A stretch of DNA of 64,000 nucleotides from Branchiostoma floridae (taxonomy: Eukaryota; Chordata; Leptocardii; Amphioxiformes; Branchiostomatidae), in the NCBI RefSeq assembly GCF_000003815.2, contig NC_049986.1, forward strand, positions 12,512,968 through 12,576,967. Reading direction: 5' to 3'. Shown here in pieces: positions 1-10,700 of the stretch. Numbering within the stretch: the stretch's first letter is position 1; the number at the start of each line of letters is the position of its first letter. Both the position numbers and the translations under genes were made by a program. The notes under the pieces were generated by a model that saw only the letters and a program-made list of their open reading frames with translations, was not told the origin of the DNA and did not search any database.

Positions 1-1104
1 TAAATAACTTGTTTAAGATATTATATCTATTGTAGCTGACAAAACGCAAGATGTAACGTTAGATGTAATATGTTCTAGGAATTGTATGATTTGTAGCCTC
101 TTGTGTTGCACGGGTGATTTCAACAGTAAGTTGTATTGCAGTGTTCTTGAATATTTGATGTAAGATCATATATGATGGGTTACAGTCACTACTATCCCGA
201 AATGAATATTTCCATGTGATTTATCTGTGCATTTTCAGGTTACCAGAGTGTTGCACCTGCGCTAGTGGGAAGATCATTAATTCCTTGCAATTGTTTACGC
301 TATTTCAACTAATGTTAGTGTGGTAACGTTATACCTTGTTGCCTGCATGACCTTCTCACTTACTCACTATTCATGGTTTAACGTCTATTTCTCGCGCGCT
401 CAGTTTGCAGGGTTTAAACGTGATTGTGCTTCAGCTATCATGGCATCATCCTATATGTTTTAGGTCCTAAAATGTCTTCTTAGACTACGTGGAGACTTAG
501 ACTATGTCAAAGATGTTGGTTTGCTTTACACACGAGTTTTTTAGTCAACTTCACTCCACCGTGACATATCAACTCAGTTGAGTCGTAGGCCACGAAGTGA
601 TTTGGAACATCCATCAACGACAGCTGCGATTTGGGCTTAGCCTTCCTTGTCCCGCGCCTTCTCAAGTTAGTTTTGAATCTATCGTCTTTCAGATACTCAT
701 CCGCCATTGAGTCTCTAAAGTAGTCCAAGACCTGCCACGGCCTTCCGCCATGTCTCAACTAACAAAGCTGTTTAGGTGAGCAACAGCTGGCAAGATTCAG
801 ATGAATTGAGACTGCTGAAAATGTCGCTAACAAATCCTCTGTAATGACGTTTAGTGGTTTTGCGGATTAGGCTACGACTACTACCCTGAGCGTTGTGTAA
901 CTCACCCTGAATCTATTCCAGGTCGACTACATTTTGTTGCCTTGAAAAGGCGTCTTCTAACAGGAAACACCTGTCCCGCCATACCTTCCACTGTATTTGG
1001 AGAATCTTAATAAATAGATAAATTACACACACGAAAAACTTGGTGTTGGCCCTCCCACTGACTGACTCGAGTCCTCAGGAGTTGCCCAACTCGATTCGCT
1101 ACTT
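1..1104. other. Left-edge spacer, no supported gene
   Basis: I see no exon structure with flanking splice signals and no recognisable protein family here. A minus-strand open frame of 83 codons at 507-758 is basic and not obviously repetitive, but it matches nothing I know and has no convincing splice context, so I do not call it a gene. Confidence 0.5.
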
Positions 1105-1749
1105 TATTTTATTCATGTAGTCCCCGCGGAAGTAAAGAGAACGTAAGCAATCCAATTAAGAACAGGTGAAACCTGACAGGTGATAATTAGGGATGCCTCG
1201 TATGTATTTAAGCGAGAAGAACACGCATACACGAGGCAGATACGAACGTTCGTCACCGGACGAAGGAAGCGCGAGGAAAGCAGCAAGGTTTAACGACCTC
1301 GATGCCAAGGGTATACCACCACCCATCCTGGCCTGACGCGGCTAAGGGACAAGTAGAAGACTTTTCGGTTCGGTTTGCAAAGCCGCACAGTGCCTGGAAA
1401 CTTGCTGCCGCCACGGATAGCGACAGTCCACCAGCCGAGCCGCGTCAGGGCCTTGGGGGAAGAATTTGCGGCAGGTGAACGGAGTTTCTGGCGTAGAATT
1501 GAGCGCTGCAAGTATTGGACATTTTCTGATTGTTTAGTTGCTCTCCATGTTTGCTTTTTGCTATAAGGGCCTTGGTACGAGTATTGCACTGAATTGACCA
1601 TATGTACTGCAAATTTGGACTGGAAGACGGTAATTAACATAACAATCTTGGAACGGAAGGAATTTGGCCACGTAGTTTATACCGATAAGAATTTGGCAAT
1701 GGAATGGAAGCAATTGGCCACGTAATTTTTAACCTGGACGGGGAGTATT

Positions 1750-2170
1750 GATGTAGACAATGTGGCAATGGAAGGAATTCGGCCATGGAATGGATTGGAA
1801 TTTGGGCCATGTAATTGAAGGAATTCGGCCACGGAATGGATTGGAATTTGGCCATGTAATTGAAGGAATTCGGCCACGGAATGGATTAGAATTTGGCCAT
1901 GTAATTGAAGGAATTCGGCCACGGAATGGATTAGAATTTGGCCATGTAATTGAAGGAATTCGGCCACGGAATGGATTAGAATTTGGCCATGTAATTGAAG
2001 GAATTTGGCCATGGAATGGAATGGAATATGGCCATGTAATGGAAAGAAGTTGGCCAAGGAAGGGAAGGAATTTGGCCATGGAAGTTGTAATCTGGACGAA
2101 CCAGGTATATGTAAATAATAGGGTAACGGGAGTAATTTGGCCATGGAATGGAAGGAATTCGGCCATGTAA
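1750..2170. repeat. 45-bp minisatellite, open in both strands
   Basis: At least four near-perfect 45-bp units start at 1817, 1862, 1907 and 1952, with more degenerate copies on both sides. The unit contains two GGCCA blocks (one GGCCATG, one GGCCACG) and internal 15-bp-like periodicity. As 45 is a multiple of three, open frames of about 136-177 codons arise on both strands with a repeating peptide. This is expected of the repeat and I do not regard the frames as genes. Confidence 0.9.
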
Positions 2171-2723
2171 TGTGTAACATGAACTGGGAGTCAGGTAATG
2201 AGGAACACAAAATGGAAGGAATTTACCTATGGAATGGAAAGATTTTGTTCACGTAATTTGTAAGTTTGGTCTTAGAGCACGGTATGAATGAAAACTATGG
2301 TGGAATGGAAGTAGTAAATTCACATGTTATTGAAAAAAAAAAGTGGCATTTGGTTGTGGTGGATTAATGGTACAATAATTACAATGAGTTGCTAAACATT
2401 GCTCGAAGAGGTACCATAAGAACAAATTCGGAAGTTTCAATCCCTTGTGTTGCTATGGTTACTTTGACATGAAAGGGAGCAAGTGTATCGCTACAGTTGA
2501 CATTGCTTATGCAAAGCTGGCAAGTTCCTTCAACAGGCGAAGATGTTGCCGTCTCACTGTACATGTGATGTTGTGTTGAGTGCTAGTTGACATACGGCGG
2601 TACAGAATAGAAATCTCAGACTATGTAAATTAGAAAGACGGGTTCATGATGATTCCTTTTCGCACTTAGGGGAGGTAGTCATGCACTCTGGCGACCAGGT
2701 CATTCTGAGCCTCAGTACCTGGG

Positions 2724-2903
2724 GTGCTGACACGCCTCCTCTCCTCCAAATTTTGTTTCATGCTCGTTAATACTAGGTGATGGTTACGTCACCGGGATGA
2801 AATATCACGTTGGGATATATGGAGTAGTAGACCCTAACCAAAATCACGGGCACCTCTCCCTGCCACCCGTTAAATAGATTTGGAGGGGGAGGCGTGTCAG
2901 CGC
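2724..2903. repeat. Imperfect inverted repeat
   Basis: The stretch GCTGACACGCCTCC at about 2726-2739 reappears inverted at about 2889-2902 (GGAGGCGTGTCAGC), and the match extends to roughly 25 bp per arm with a few mismatches. The loop is about 125 bp. It lies inside the longer copy of the tandem element and may be a foldback remnant. Confidence 0.6.
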
Positions 2904-3129
2904 CACAGGAGAGGCGGAGTTTGTGACAAACAACACATATACGGCGAATATATATAGGATGTAATACTCTGTTGAGAGAAGGGTAGGCACAGGCCCTGAC
3001 ACTGTGGAGAGGATGAAGAGTGACAGTTAAAATCTTAATTTTAAAGTTGAAATTTGAACAAGGTTGTTTGTCAAAACTGTTACAGGTACACGTTGTGTTG
3101 TCCTGATTATGCAACACCGCGACATTTGA

Positions 3130-3295
3130 GTAGAGAAAGGTTTGGGGAAATCGGGAAGGTTTGGGAGGATAAGACAGAGTAAGGCAAGGATAAGGTTTGG
3201 GAAATTATAAGGTTTGGGGATTGGAGAATGATATGAGGTTTGGGGAAAAGGAGAAGGAGGGGATAATATTCGGGGTGTAAGGAGAGGTGATTTGG
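3130..3295 (+). repeat. Polypurine tract with AAGGTTTGGG-like repeats
   Basis: This strand is strongly purine-rich, with many diverged copies of AAGGTTTGGG and several G-runs. It could adopt triplex or G-rich structures, but no function is shown by the sequence. Confidence 0.6.
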
Positions 3296-3441
3296 GTGTC
3301 ACCGAAAGAGAGGTCCTAGGGAAGAGGAAAGACGAACGACGTGCAGAAACGTCCCACTTACACCCAATATCATTCCCCATACCTAACATGTGAGATGTCT
3401 TCTGTACTGTAGCGGAGGACTACATGATTGAGATACAGTTA

Positions 3442-3862
3442 TATTTTATTCATGTAGTCCCCGCGGAAGTAAAGAGAACGTAAGCAATCCAATTAAGAAC
3501 AGGTGAAACCTGACAGGTGATAATTAGGGATGCCTCGTATGTATTTAAGCGAGAAGAACACGCATACACGAGGCAGATACGAACGTTCGGAACAAGGGCG
3601 ATGGAAGAGGGAGGGATAGCAGCAAAGAAACCAGAAGGGGAAAGGGGGTTGGGGGATCGGAAGGGGTGTGGTAAACCGCCTACAGGTGAGCGATTTAAAA
3701 AGGCCCACCCGCCCGCCCTTATTTGCATAGTAGATCAAACTGGAAGTCCAAGACTCCGTCAGTGCAGAAACGTCCCACTTACACCCAATATCATTCCCCA
3801 TACCTAACATGTGAGATGTCTTCTGTACTGTAGCGGAGGACTACATGATTGAGATACAGTTA
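3442..3862. mobile_element. Element copy 2 of the pair, short form (421 bp)
   Basis: This copy begins directly at the last base of copy 1 and has the same 148-bp left end and 101-bp right end, with a different 172-bp interior. The inverted motif CATGTAGTCC / GGACTACATG sits about 9 bp from the left end and about 15 bp from the right end. The size and ends suit a MITE-like non-autonomous element. Identical ends imply recent amplification or gene conversion between the copies. Confidence 0.6.
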
Positions 3863-4321
3863 GATCTGAGTACCTGTCTCAAAAGTCTGTCTCAAGTCGA
3901 CTCAAAAACTTGTATGTAAATCGTGACACCACTGATAATCTACAACATAGTAGCTGAAATAAGATGGGTTGATTCTGAGCTAAATTGGAATTACTTGTCA
4001 TGGCAAACTGCGCATGTCTTTAACATGGCGGTATCATAGAGTTAACGTTAGATTGGATTAGTTGGAAAGAATTGAATACCACAGTCACCTGTTGCATGAC
4101 GTTGTATGCGGCTTAGCGTCTTAAAGGGTTGAACAGGTTAAGTGGTGCGTAGATCTACATAACAGGATCAATATCAGTGCGCAAAAGCTGTCTGGTGTAT
4201 CAGCCTTGACTACCTCCTGGCCACGCTAAGACATACCTCTCGGGGTTTGATATACAGTAACCCGGATGTGGTGAAGGTAAACCCCAATGAGGATATCAAA
4301 GGATACTGTTCCAGAATTCTG

Positions 4322-4588
4322 AAACCGGGTTAACCCAAAGAGGATAAGGATACAATCCCAGAATTCCAAAATACACACTCCACAATACACACTGTCTGCT
4401 GTACAATTCACAAGAGTTTGTTGACAATGAAAGAAAACAAAAATTTACTGGTTACATTGTACCAGTTGCCGTATTTTCAAAGGCAACATGACAAGTCCGG
4501 ATGTTTGTGAGTCACAGACAGCCACCCGGGAGTGTGTATTTTGGAATTCTGGGATTGTATCCTTATCCTCTTTGGGTTAACCCGGTTT
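4322..4588. repeat. Perfect 60-bp inverted repeat (foldback element)
   Basis: Positions 4322-4381 are the exact reverse complement of 4529-4588, separated by a 147-bp loop. The arms contain GGGTTAACCC and GAATTC palindromes. Within the left arm and just upstream, AGGATAC...CCAGAATTC occurs twice as a diverged direct repeat. A 267-bp foldback of this kind is typical of a MITE, or could come from a local inverted duplication. Confidence 0.9.
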
Positions 4589-6639
4589 GGAAAAACATGA
4601 ACTGTGGTAGGAAGAAGTGAGACGTTAAGTTATTCAGTAGTATGAATTGAAGGATGTTTTTGGATTGCACTAACACTGTTAGTACGTTTTGAACATATAA
4701 CCTTGGAGCACCATAAAGTTCTAATCTAACGTTCTATTTTTGGTCGATATGGGTTAAATGTTGATCTACTGGAATTTCAGAATAAACTGGATGGACCGAC
4801 AGTGTTGTTGTTGGTGTTATTTGTAAACTTAAGTTTATCTATTTTCTATTCATTTATCTGTTTGCACCAGGCCCGTGGTCCATATAAACAACCACAGTAC
4901 AAACAGTTTTAAGAATTGAAAACTACTGTACCTAAAATAACGAGATCTACATAGTGTCGCCACAGGGTACTATGGCGGAAACCATCAGAGTGCACGAGAA
5001 GGTGAATAATTTTACCATCTGAAGACAACCCGCGGCGCTGGAAGCAAAGGAATTTGCGTCAAATGTATCCGTCCAATTGTTGACAAACAAATAACTTGTA
5101 CTTTGAAATCTGCCAGCAGAAAATAAAAATAAAACAAGTTAAAGGCACTATGGTATGCCACTCGTAGTTTTTAAATAGCACTCATGGTATTCTAACTTTG
5201 CGCACAATATACTGGAGAACAGTACGCTGAGAACAACACTCCTCACCTCTGCTGAGCTGTATCAGAACCTTCCTAGGTGCGAGTTTGCTCGGGAATTAAA
5301 ACCTATGACGTGGGCTCGAATTTCCGGGTCAGCAGAAAGGTCGGCAGTGATTGTGTAGCCGATATAAATGTGTAGCCACAAGAAGTGTTTTTTCAAGCAG
5401 TAATATAAGTGTACTTCTCATCAACGCCAAGGTATTTGTGGGGGAGGGCGTGGAATGTCCCAAAGGGTTTTCGCTAAGGCTTTTAAGGTGAGAGACGGTG
5501 TGCGGACTACTGTTCACCTATCTTCACAACCGAGCTTCATTTGCCATGGCCTAGCAAGGTCCTCGAGCGCAAATTTAATACCAGTGTGTACCTGTTGACA
5601 TAAAAGCAACGTGACAGCACTGATGAGCTGCAGCTGCTTTGAAATAGAATCCTCTGTGGTGTCAAATGGAGACATATGTACTGTACTGAATGTTTTGAAC
5701 CAGTCTCCCAAAAACAGAATGTAACTCGAGTACTCATGTATTAACCTAGTCCTTTGAAATAGAAACTCTATGGCAGAAGTCGGACTCTGTCATCAATTTG
5801 ATATCTTTCTGTAGGTAAAGTGTTGGCCTTAGTGCTGAAAGATGGGATGTGATAATTGATATGCAGAAAACAAGACCTTGGCTTTATATCCGGGGAAGAC
5901 AAGCATGTGGAAAAAAGCCTAAAGCACCATTTTCACTAGAGTAAAGAAATAACGTGTAAAAATTCATATAAAAAATAATACAAAGGCCAACAGAAACTGT
6001 TTCACTATTGAACATATGGCAAAACAGTGAGTGAATATGATTAAGAAAAAAATGCACGTTTTGATTTTCATCCATGGTGAAATGTGGATCATTTATGCAT
6101 TCTTTTACAAACCAAACCGAATCATACATCTGGTTAGGTTAAAATCTCTACCATAGTTAGACGTTTCCAACAGCATGTACTATTTTCCATCAGTGAACTG
6201 TATATGAGTCTCTGCAGACAAGTGAAGCATTTTTTTTTTCAATCAGTAAAAATAGTTTGTAAATGTCTGATCATTTCATGGTACAGTTTCTGCACCATCT
6301 GATACTAGGGTGAAAATGCTTGTCCTATGTTACAATTTGTATAGAGTAACGTTTTAATGACATATCGTAATATACAGAGCGGGGCTGGGTGGTTCACGAT
6401 TACCAACGTCATGCGTCATCTTTTTAGGCTGGAGAAAACAACCTTCCACGGCAAACTCTGAATCCTTTCCTCGGAAAACACCTTTTCCCGGCACAAGAGA
6501 ACCTACCCAACATTGCAAATCCCACCCCCCCCCCATAAAATAAAAGCCAGCCTCGCACAAAGTCCGCGAAGGTTTTTAACTATCATGGACACTAAAAAGG
6601 GAGATGAAGCCCACCCCTCTGCTTCAACCATCTTTTAAC
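4589..6639. other. Spacer, no supported gene
   Basis: The stretch is AT-rich with only short open frames in all six frames. I found no splice-bounded exon, RNA gene or strong repeat. Confidence 0.5.
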
Positions 6640-7012
6640 CTGAGCCTGGTACATATTCATACCTTGGACCAGAAAAGTTGTTTTAAGTGTACATGCATGA
6701 AGAGTACAATGTCTAACCCTGAGCAGCCAGGAATTGAACCCTCACCTCACCACACCTCGTGCAATCTTCATCAAGAGGGTCAGGGACCATGGTTGCCTCC
6801 AGCACAGGTCTTTGCCATTCCTCCCTGTTCTTAGCCTTTTGGGTGTAGACAGCTAGGGAATTGCCTGTCCAATCCCTTGTGTCGTGACCCCATCTCCTGC
6901 ATGGCCTCCCTCTGCTTCTGGTGCCATTGATCTTTGATCACGGATTGAACCCATGACCTTTTAATCCTATTCCTACAAGCCTAACTGCTAGGCACCTGCC
7001 ACCTGTTGATTT
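6640..7012 (-). mobile_element. LINE C-terminal fragment behind a tRNA-like head
   Basis: Read on the minus strand, 6990-6942 contains a box A-like TAGCAGTTAGG and a box B-like GGGTTCAATCC, as in a tRNA-derived SINE head. Directly downstream a frame reads SRGRPCRRW, then RDWTGNSL, then NREEWQRPV. This is the conserved C-terminal tail of LINE-encoded polymerase proteins (GRPxxRWxDD...RxxWR). The frame is short and stops on both sides, so it is a relic. A SINE whose body comes from LINE coding sequence is less usual than one with a LINE 3' tail; a chance junction of two relics is the alternative. Confidence 0.7.
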
Positions 7013-7110
7013 ATCATCCACCTATGACCTAAATGCCCAGACTTAACTGGTACATATGTTGCAAGCAAAACTATAAATGCATGATTATCATCTTTGAATT
7101 CACTTTTTCT

Positions 7111-7116
7111 TTTATT
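7111..7116 (-). terminator. Candidate poly(A) signal of mitoguardin
   Basis: AATAAA on the minus strand, about 600 bp past the mitoguardin stop. I saw no nearer canonical hexamer, so a 3' UTR of roughly 600 bp is likely. Confidence 0.45.
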
Positions 7117-7712
7117 TTCATACCACATTATCTACTGTATAATGTGTAGCTTGTTTATGTTGGTTCTTCATGATGAAATGCACTTCAACAGTTTAAACAC
7201 TTCTGCAGCATGTATTTACACAAAGTCTCTTTCCAATGTTATCTACATGTGTACATCAAGTCAAAGAAAATAATATCAAACTTGTCACTATATTCAAAAT
7301 ATTACAGCAAACACTACCTTAACATACAAATGGCAAATTGAGACATAAAACAGTAATAAAAAATAAAAAACAGCTTCTCTTGATGATAAAATTGCATTGT
7401 TTATAATGTTAAACACGGCCCATCATGCTACTACTTGTATGGGTGTCCAACAATTTTTTTACCATTTCAGTGTAAGCCACTACAATAAGTCGTAAATTAA
7501 GTTTGAGGGGACTTGATTTTACATTGACAGGAAGGAGAAGTTTTGCTTTAAGTTCATGGTGGACAAACAGAATGCATTACTGACAGAAAATCTGTATTGT
7601 CCACGATGTGACAATCTTACGGTGAAGAGGTCACCCGCAAAAATCTGTGAACACAAAAATCCACCGTGAATATTTACTAGATCTACTAATATCCAATAAC
7701 CTTATTGATATG

Positions 7713-10700
7713 CTACTCTACATATTCAAGAGATACATCCACATGAATATTCTCTTCCTCAACTGAGTTGATGACTCCATTTACATGTTCTGGGGTGTGC
7801 GGTGAAGAGGAGGCTATAGATAGTCTCTCCTGCAGAATGCTTCTTCGCTGTCTGGCCAGGAACATGATGTCATCCGCCATTTCTTGCACAGAGGAATACC
7901 GAGTCTTCTCAAAGTCAAAAACATCTGTGATGAAGCCTTGTACCTGGTCCTTTGCAAACAAAAAAACAATGGACTAAACAACAGAACTGGTGCCAAGCAA
8001 TGACAGTCAAACTGACCAAGTGAATAGAAGTTAACTTCATACAACTAAATACTATAGCTGACATCCCTTTCACTTTGGAAACCTTGAAACAGATTTTAAG
8101 AGTAACTTCTTGAGACATGGGAAATAGAAGATGTGCAGCATGGTACTTCAGAGATTAAAGCTTTTCCAATATCTTGTGTGGGAGTCACTTGTGCAGTCAG
8201 TGAAGATTGCCACTTGTGGTGAAGTGAAATCAAGTAATGGCTTCACCAACCTAGCTAAGGATTCCCAAGGAGTTCTAAAAGCTTCCAAGGTCAGAAGTAC
8301 ACAACCATGTTACAGAACACGCATGGATTAAAACCTAGCAGGAGACTGTGATTGCCATTATTCATTGTACTATGATTGTTCTACCAATTTTCTAACATAT
8401 CATAACTTAAGTACATGATATCTCTTAGTTACTTTGGTTTTGTATACCTTAATTTGCAGTTTGTGTAAATTTTTGTTAATCTTAATATTGTTAATTGCAT
8501 GTGATGTTGCTAGCAAAATGTAGTTTTCTGCTTACATTGAAGAATGCTGACATTATTCAACATTTTCTGCTGGTGACATGAATAAATGATATATAAGGTT
8601 AGTTTCATGTAATTACGGCGGATAAGTGGCAAATGGGCACTCCTTTTCAAGAACTTGAAGAAGATACCGTGAATGCAGAAACTTTTGCAGTGGTTTAATG
8701 TTCGTGGTTTTCGCGGTGGCCGCTTCACCGCAAACTTAAATCCACCGCAAAACATTTTTCCATGGCAGTAAGAGACTACAGTGCCTGGTGCTACTGCGAA
8801 CTTAAGTCCTTTTACCGCAAAATTAAATCCCTGCGAAATTAAATGCATTTACAGTACCTGAATGTCTAGCATTAACACAAAAGGCAAGTTTTCTATTTCA
8901 CCTTGAAGAAATAGCACAATTGCTTCAGCTCTTCATCTGTACCCAGAAATCCCCAGGCCAGGACTGGACTCACGTGCTCAGAGATGCCGTAGAAGTGTGC
9001 GATAAAGCCGTCAGGATACTGGAAAGGTAAAGTAGTACATGTAGTCTATCTACAATGCCAAGGACGATAAATACATTGTTCTTAAAAAGAACGGATAAAG
9101 GTCACCCTATGGATAAAGGTGAACTAGTGTTACCTGTAAACACAACATTTTTTTCTTAGGCCTTACAAATCAATACACAGCAAAATCAGCAGGCCAGGAA
9201 CTGAATGTATCAGTCAAAATAACTGTCCACAATCGTCTTGAAAGAGGCAGGGCTCGAAATTCATTTTTTGGATTGGGTGCACTGGTGCACCCAGCTTAAA
9301 AAATTGGGTGCACCAAAACTTTTTTGGGTGCACCACATAAGATAAAGTAGAATGTCAGAAAAAAACTACATTCTGAAATTAAAAAACTTAATTACAAGCT
9401 ATTAAATTCTTAATAAAGAAGTTCCATGACAGACATTTTTGTCATCTTTTAAACAATTGGATGTCAAGACTATGATGTATACTAGACTAGTAGTATACTT
9501 TGATATCTTAACATACGTAAACCTAAGAAAATCTTTGGGTGCAGTATTTCGAGCCCTGAAAGAGGTAAAAGTATATATATGTAAAGAGGCAAAGGTTGTT
9601 CAATTATCCAACATACAATCATGGAGAGTATCGGCTTTGAGGATGTGAATTGAAACTGGTAAGTACAAGATCAAAGTCAAGGATGTGAAATGCGTCATGT
9701 GCAGTTTGATCTTCCCAAGCACCCATGGCAATTTCCAACCGCTTTGAAGACTTGTCAATCAAAGGCTCAGCATACTACGCTATGAATGTGGCAGGAAAAA
9801 TCAATTTATGGATCAAACAGAATGGATCACACACTGAGATATACTTATACTTAATCATATTATATACAGGGTTGGTGAAAGTGATGCTCTACTGTTATGA
9901 ACTAACCTCATTCTGCATACAGGAGGTGCAGTGAGGGCAACAGAGAGGACGTAACGTTACATGAAACACTGAATAGATCTAACGCTGGGTCACCTTTATC
10001 CACCAGTAACCTATATTCGGTTTATTTCAAAGCAGGATATTTTGGGATATCACTTTGACGGATGGTAGTTTTAAACTGCAATATTTTGAAAATAGTGCAA
10101 CTTGAAACCACCGTCCATGGACTTGATATTCCTAAATATCCTGACTTTTGCAGACAACGGATATAGGTTACCAAGCAAATAAGGGTGAACTAGCGTTTAC
10201 ATGGATTACAAAAATTTCACATGCAGACACACAAGCAATTATTACAGACATGATAAAGAAAACATTCAAGACATTCACTGCGAATGTACTTTTTTAACAA
10301 CTAAAATAAAACGTTAGACTAATCTGTATGGCCAATTACAAGGGAAGCTGAAATTGTGCAGCAGACAACAGTTTTACTTTTTGATCAACTTGAAGGAGAT
10401 TAAAGAGTGAAACTCTTTGATAACACATGGGAGACAGGTAACATGCAAATCACACACTTATTCATTCCAATTATCCAGGCATATACATTATCCAATTACC
10501 TATCATGCCGAACACTAACCATATCTCAAAATAGGAGGTTGGTAGTAGGTCAAAATAAAGTAAAATTCCCTGTCATTACCAGCCGTGCTTTCTACAATTG
10601 GACTAATCTATATCCTTTTCAAATTGATTGTGGACTGGGGGGGGGGGGGACTTACCAGCAGCATTCTCCTTTTTGCCTTGAGTACGGACCACACTGCAGT

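Larger units (their letters stand above)
1105..3441. mobile_element. Element copy 1 of a head-to-tail pair, long form
   Basis: The left 148 bp (1105-1252) are identical to 3442-3589, and the right 101 bp (3341-3441) are identical to 3762-3862. The two units therefore share both ends but differ inside, and they abut with no base between them. Near each end lies the inverted motif CATGTAGTCC / GGACTACATG, as in a non-autonomous DNA element. The left block holds a stem (GCCTCGTATG against CATACACGAGGC). This copy is 2337 bp and its interior includes a minisatellite and a polypurine tract. No transposase is visible. The exact superfamily and target duplication are not determined. Confidence 0.55.

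Noticed and set aside
507-758. 83-codon minus-strand frame with a gene-like, basic composition
   Set aside because: No recognisable family, no splice context and no neighbouring exons.
1677-2210. Long frames on both strands (136-177 codons)
   Set aside because: They come from a 45-bp tandem repeat whose length is a multiple of three.
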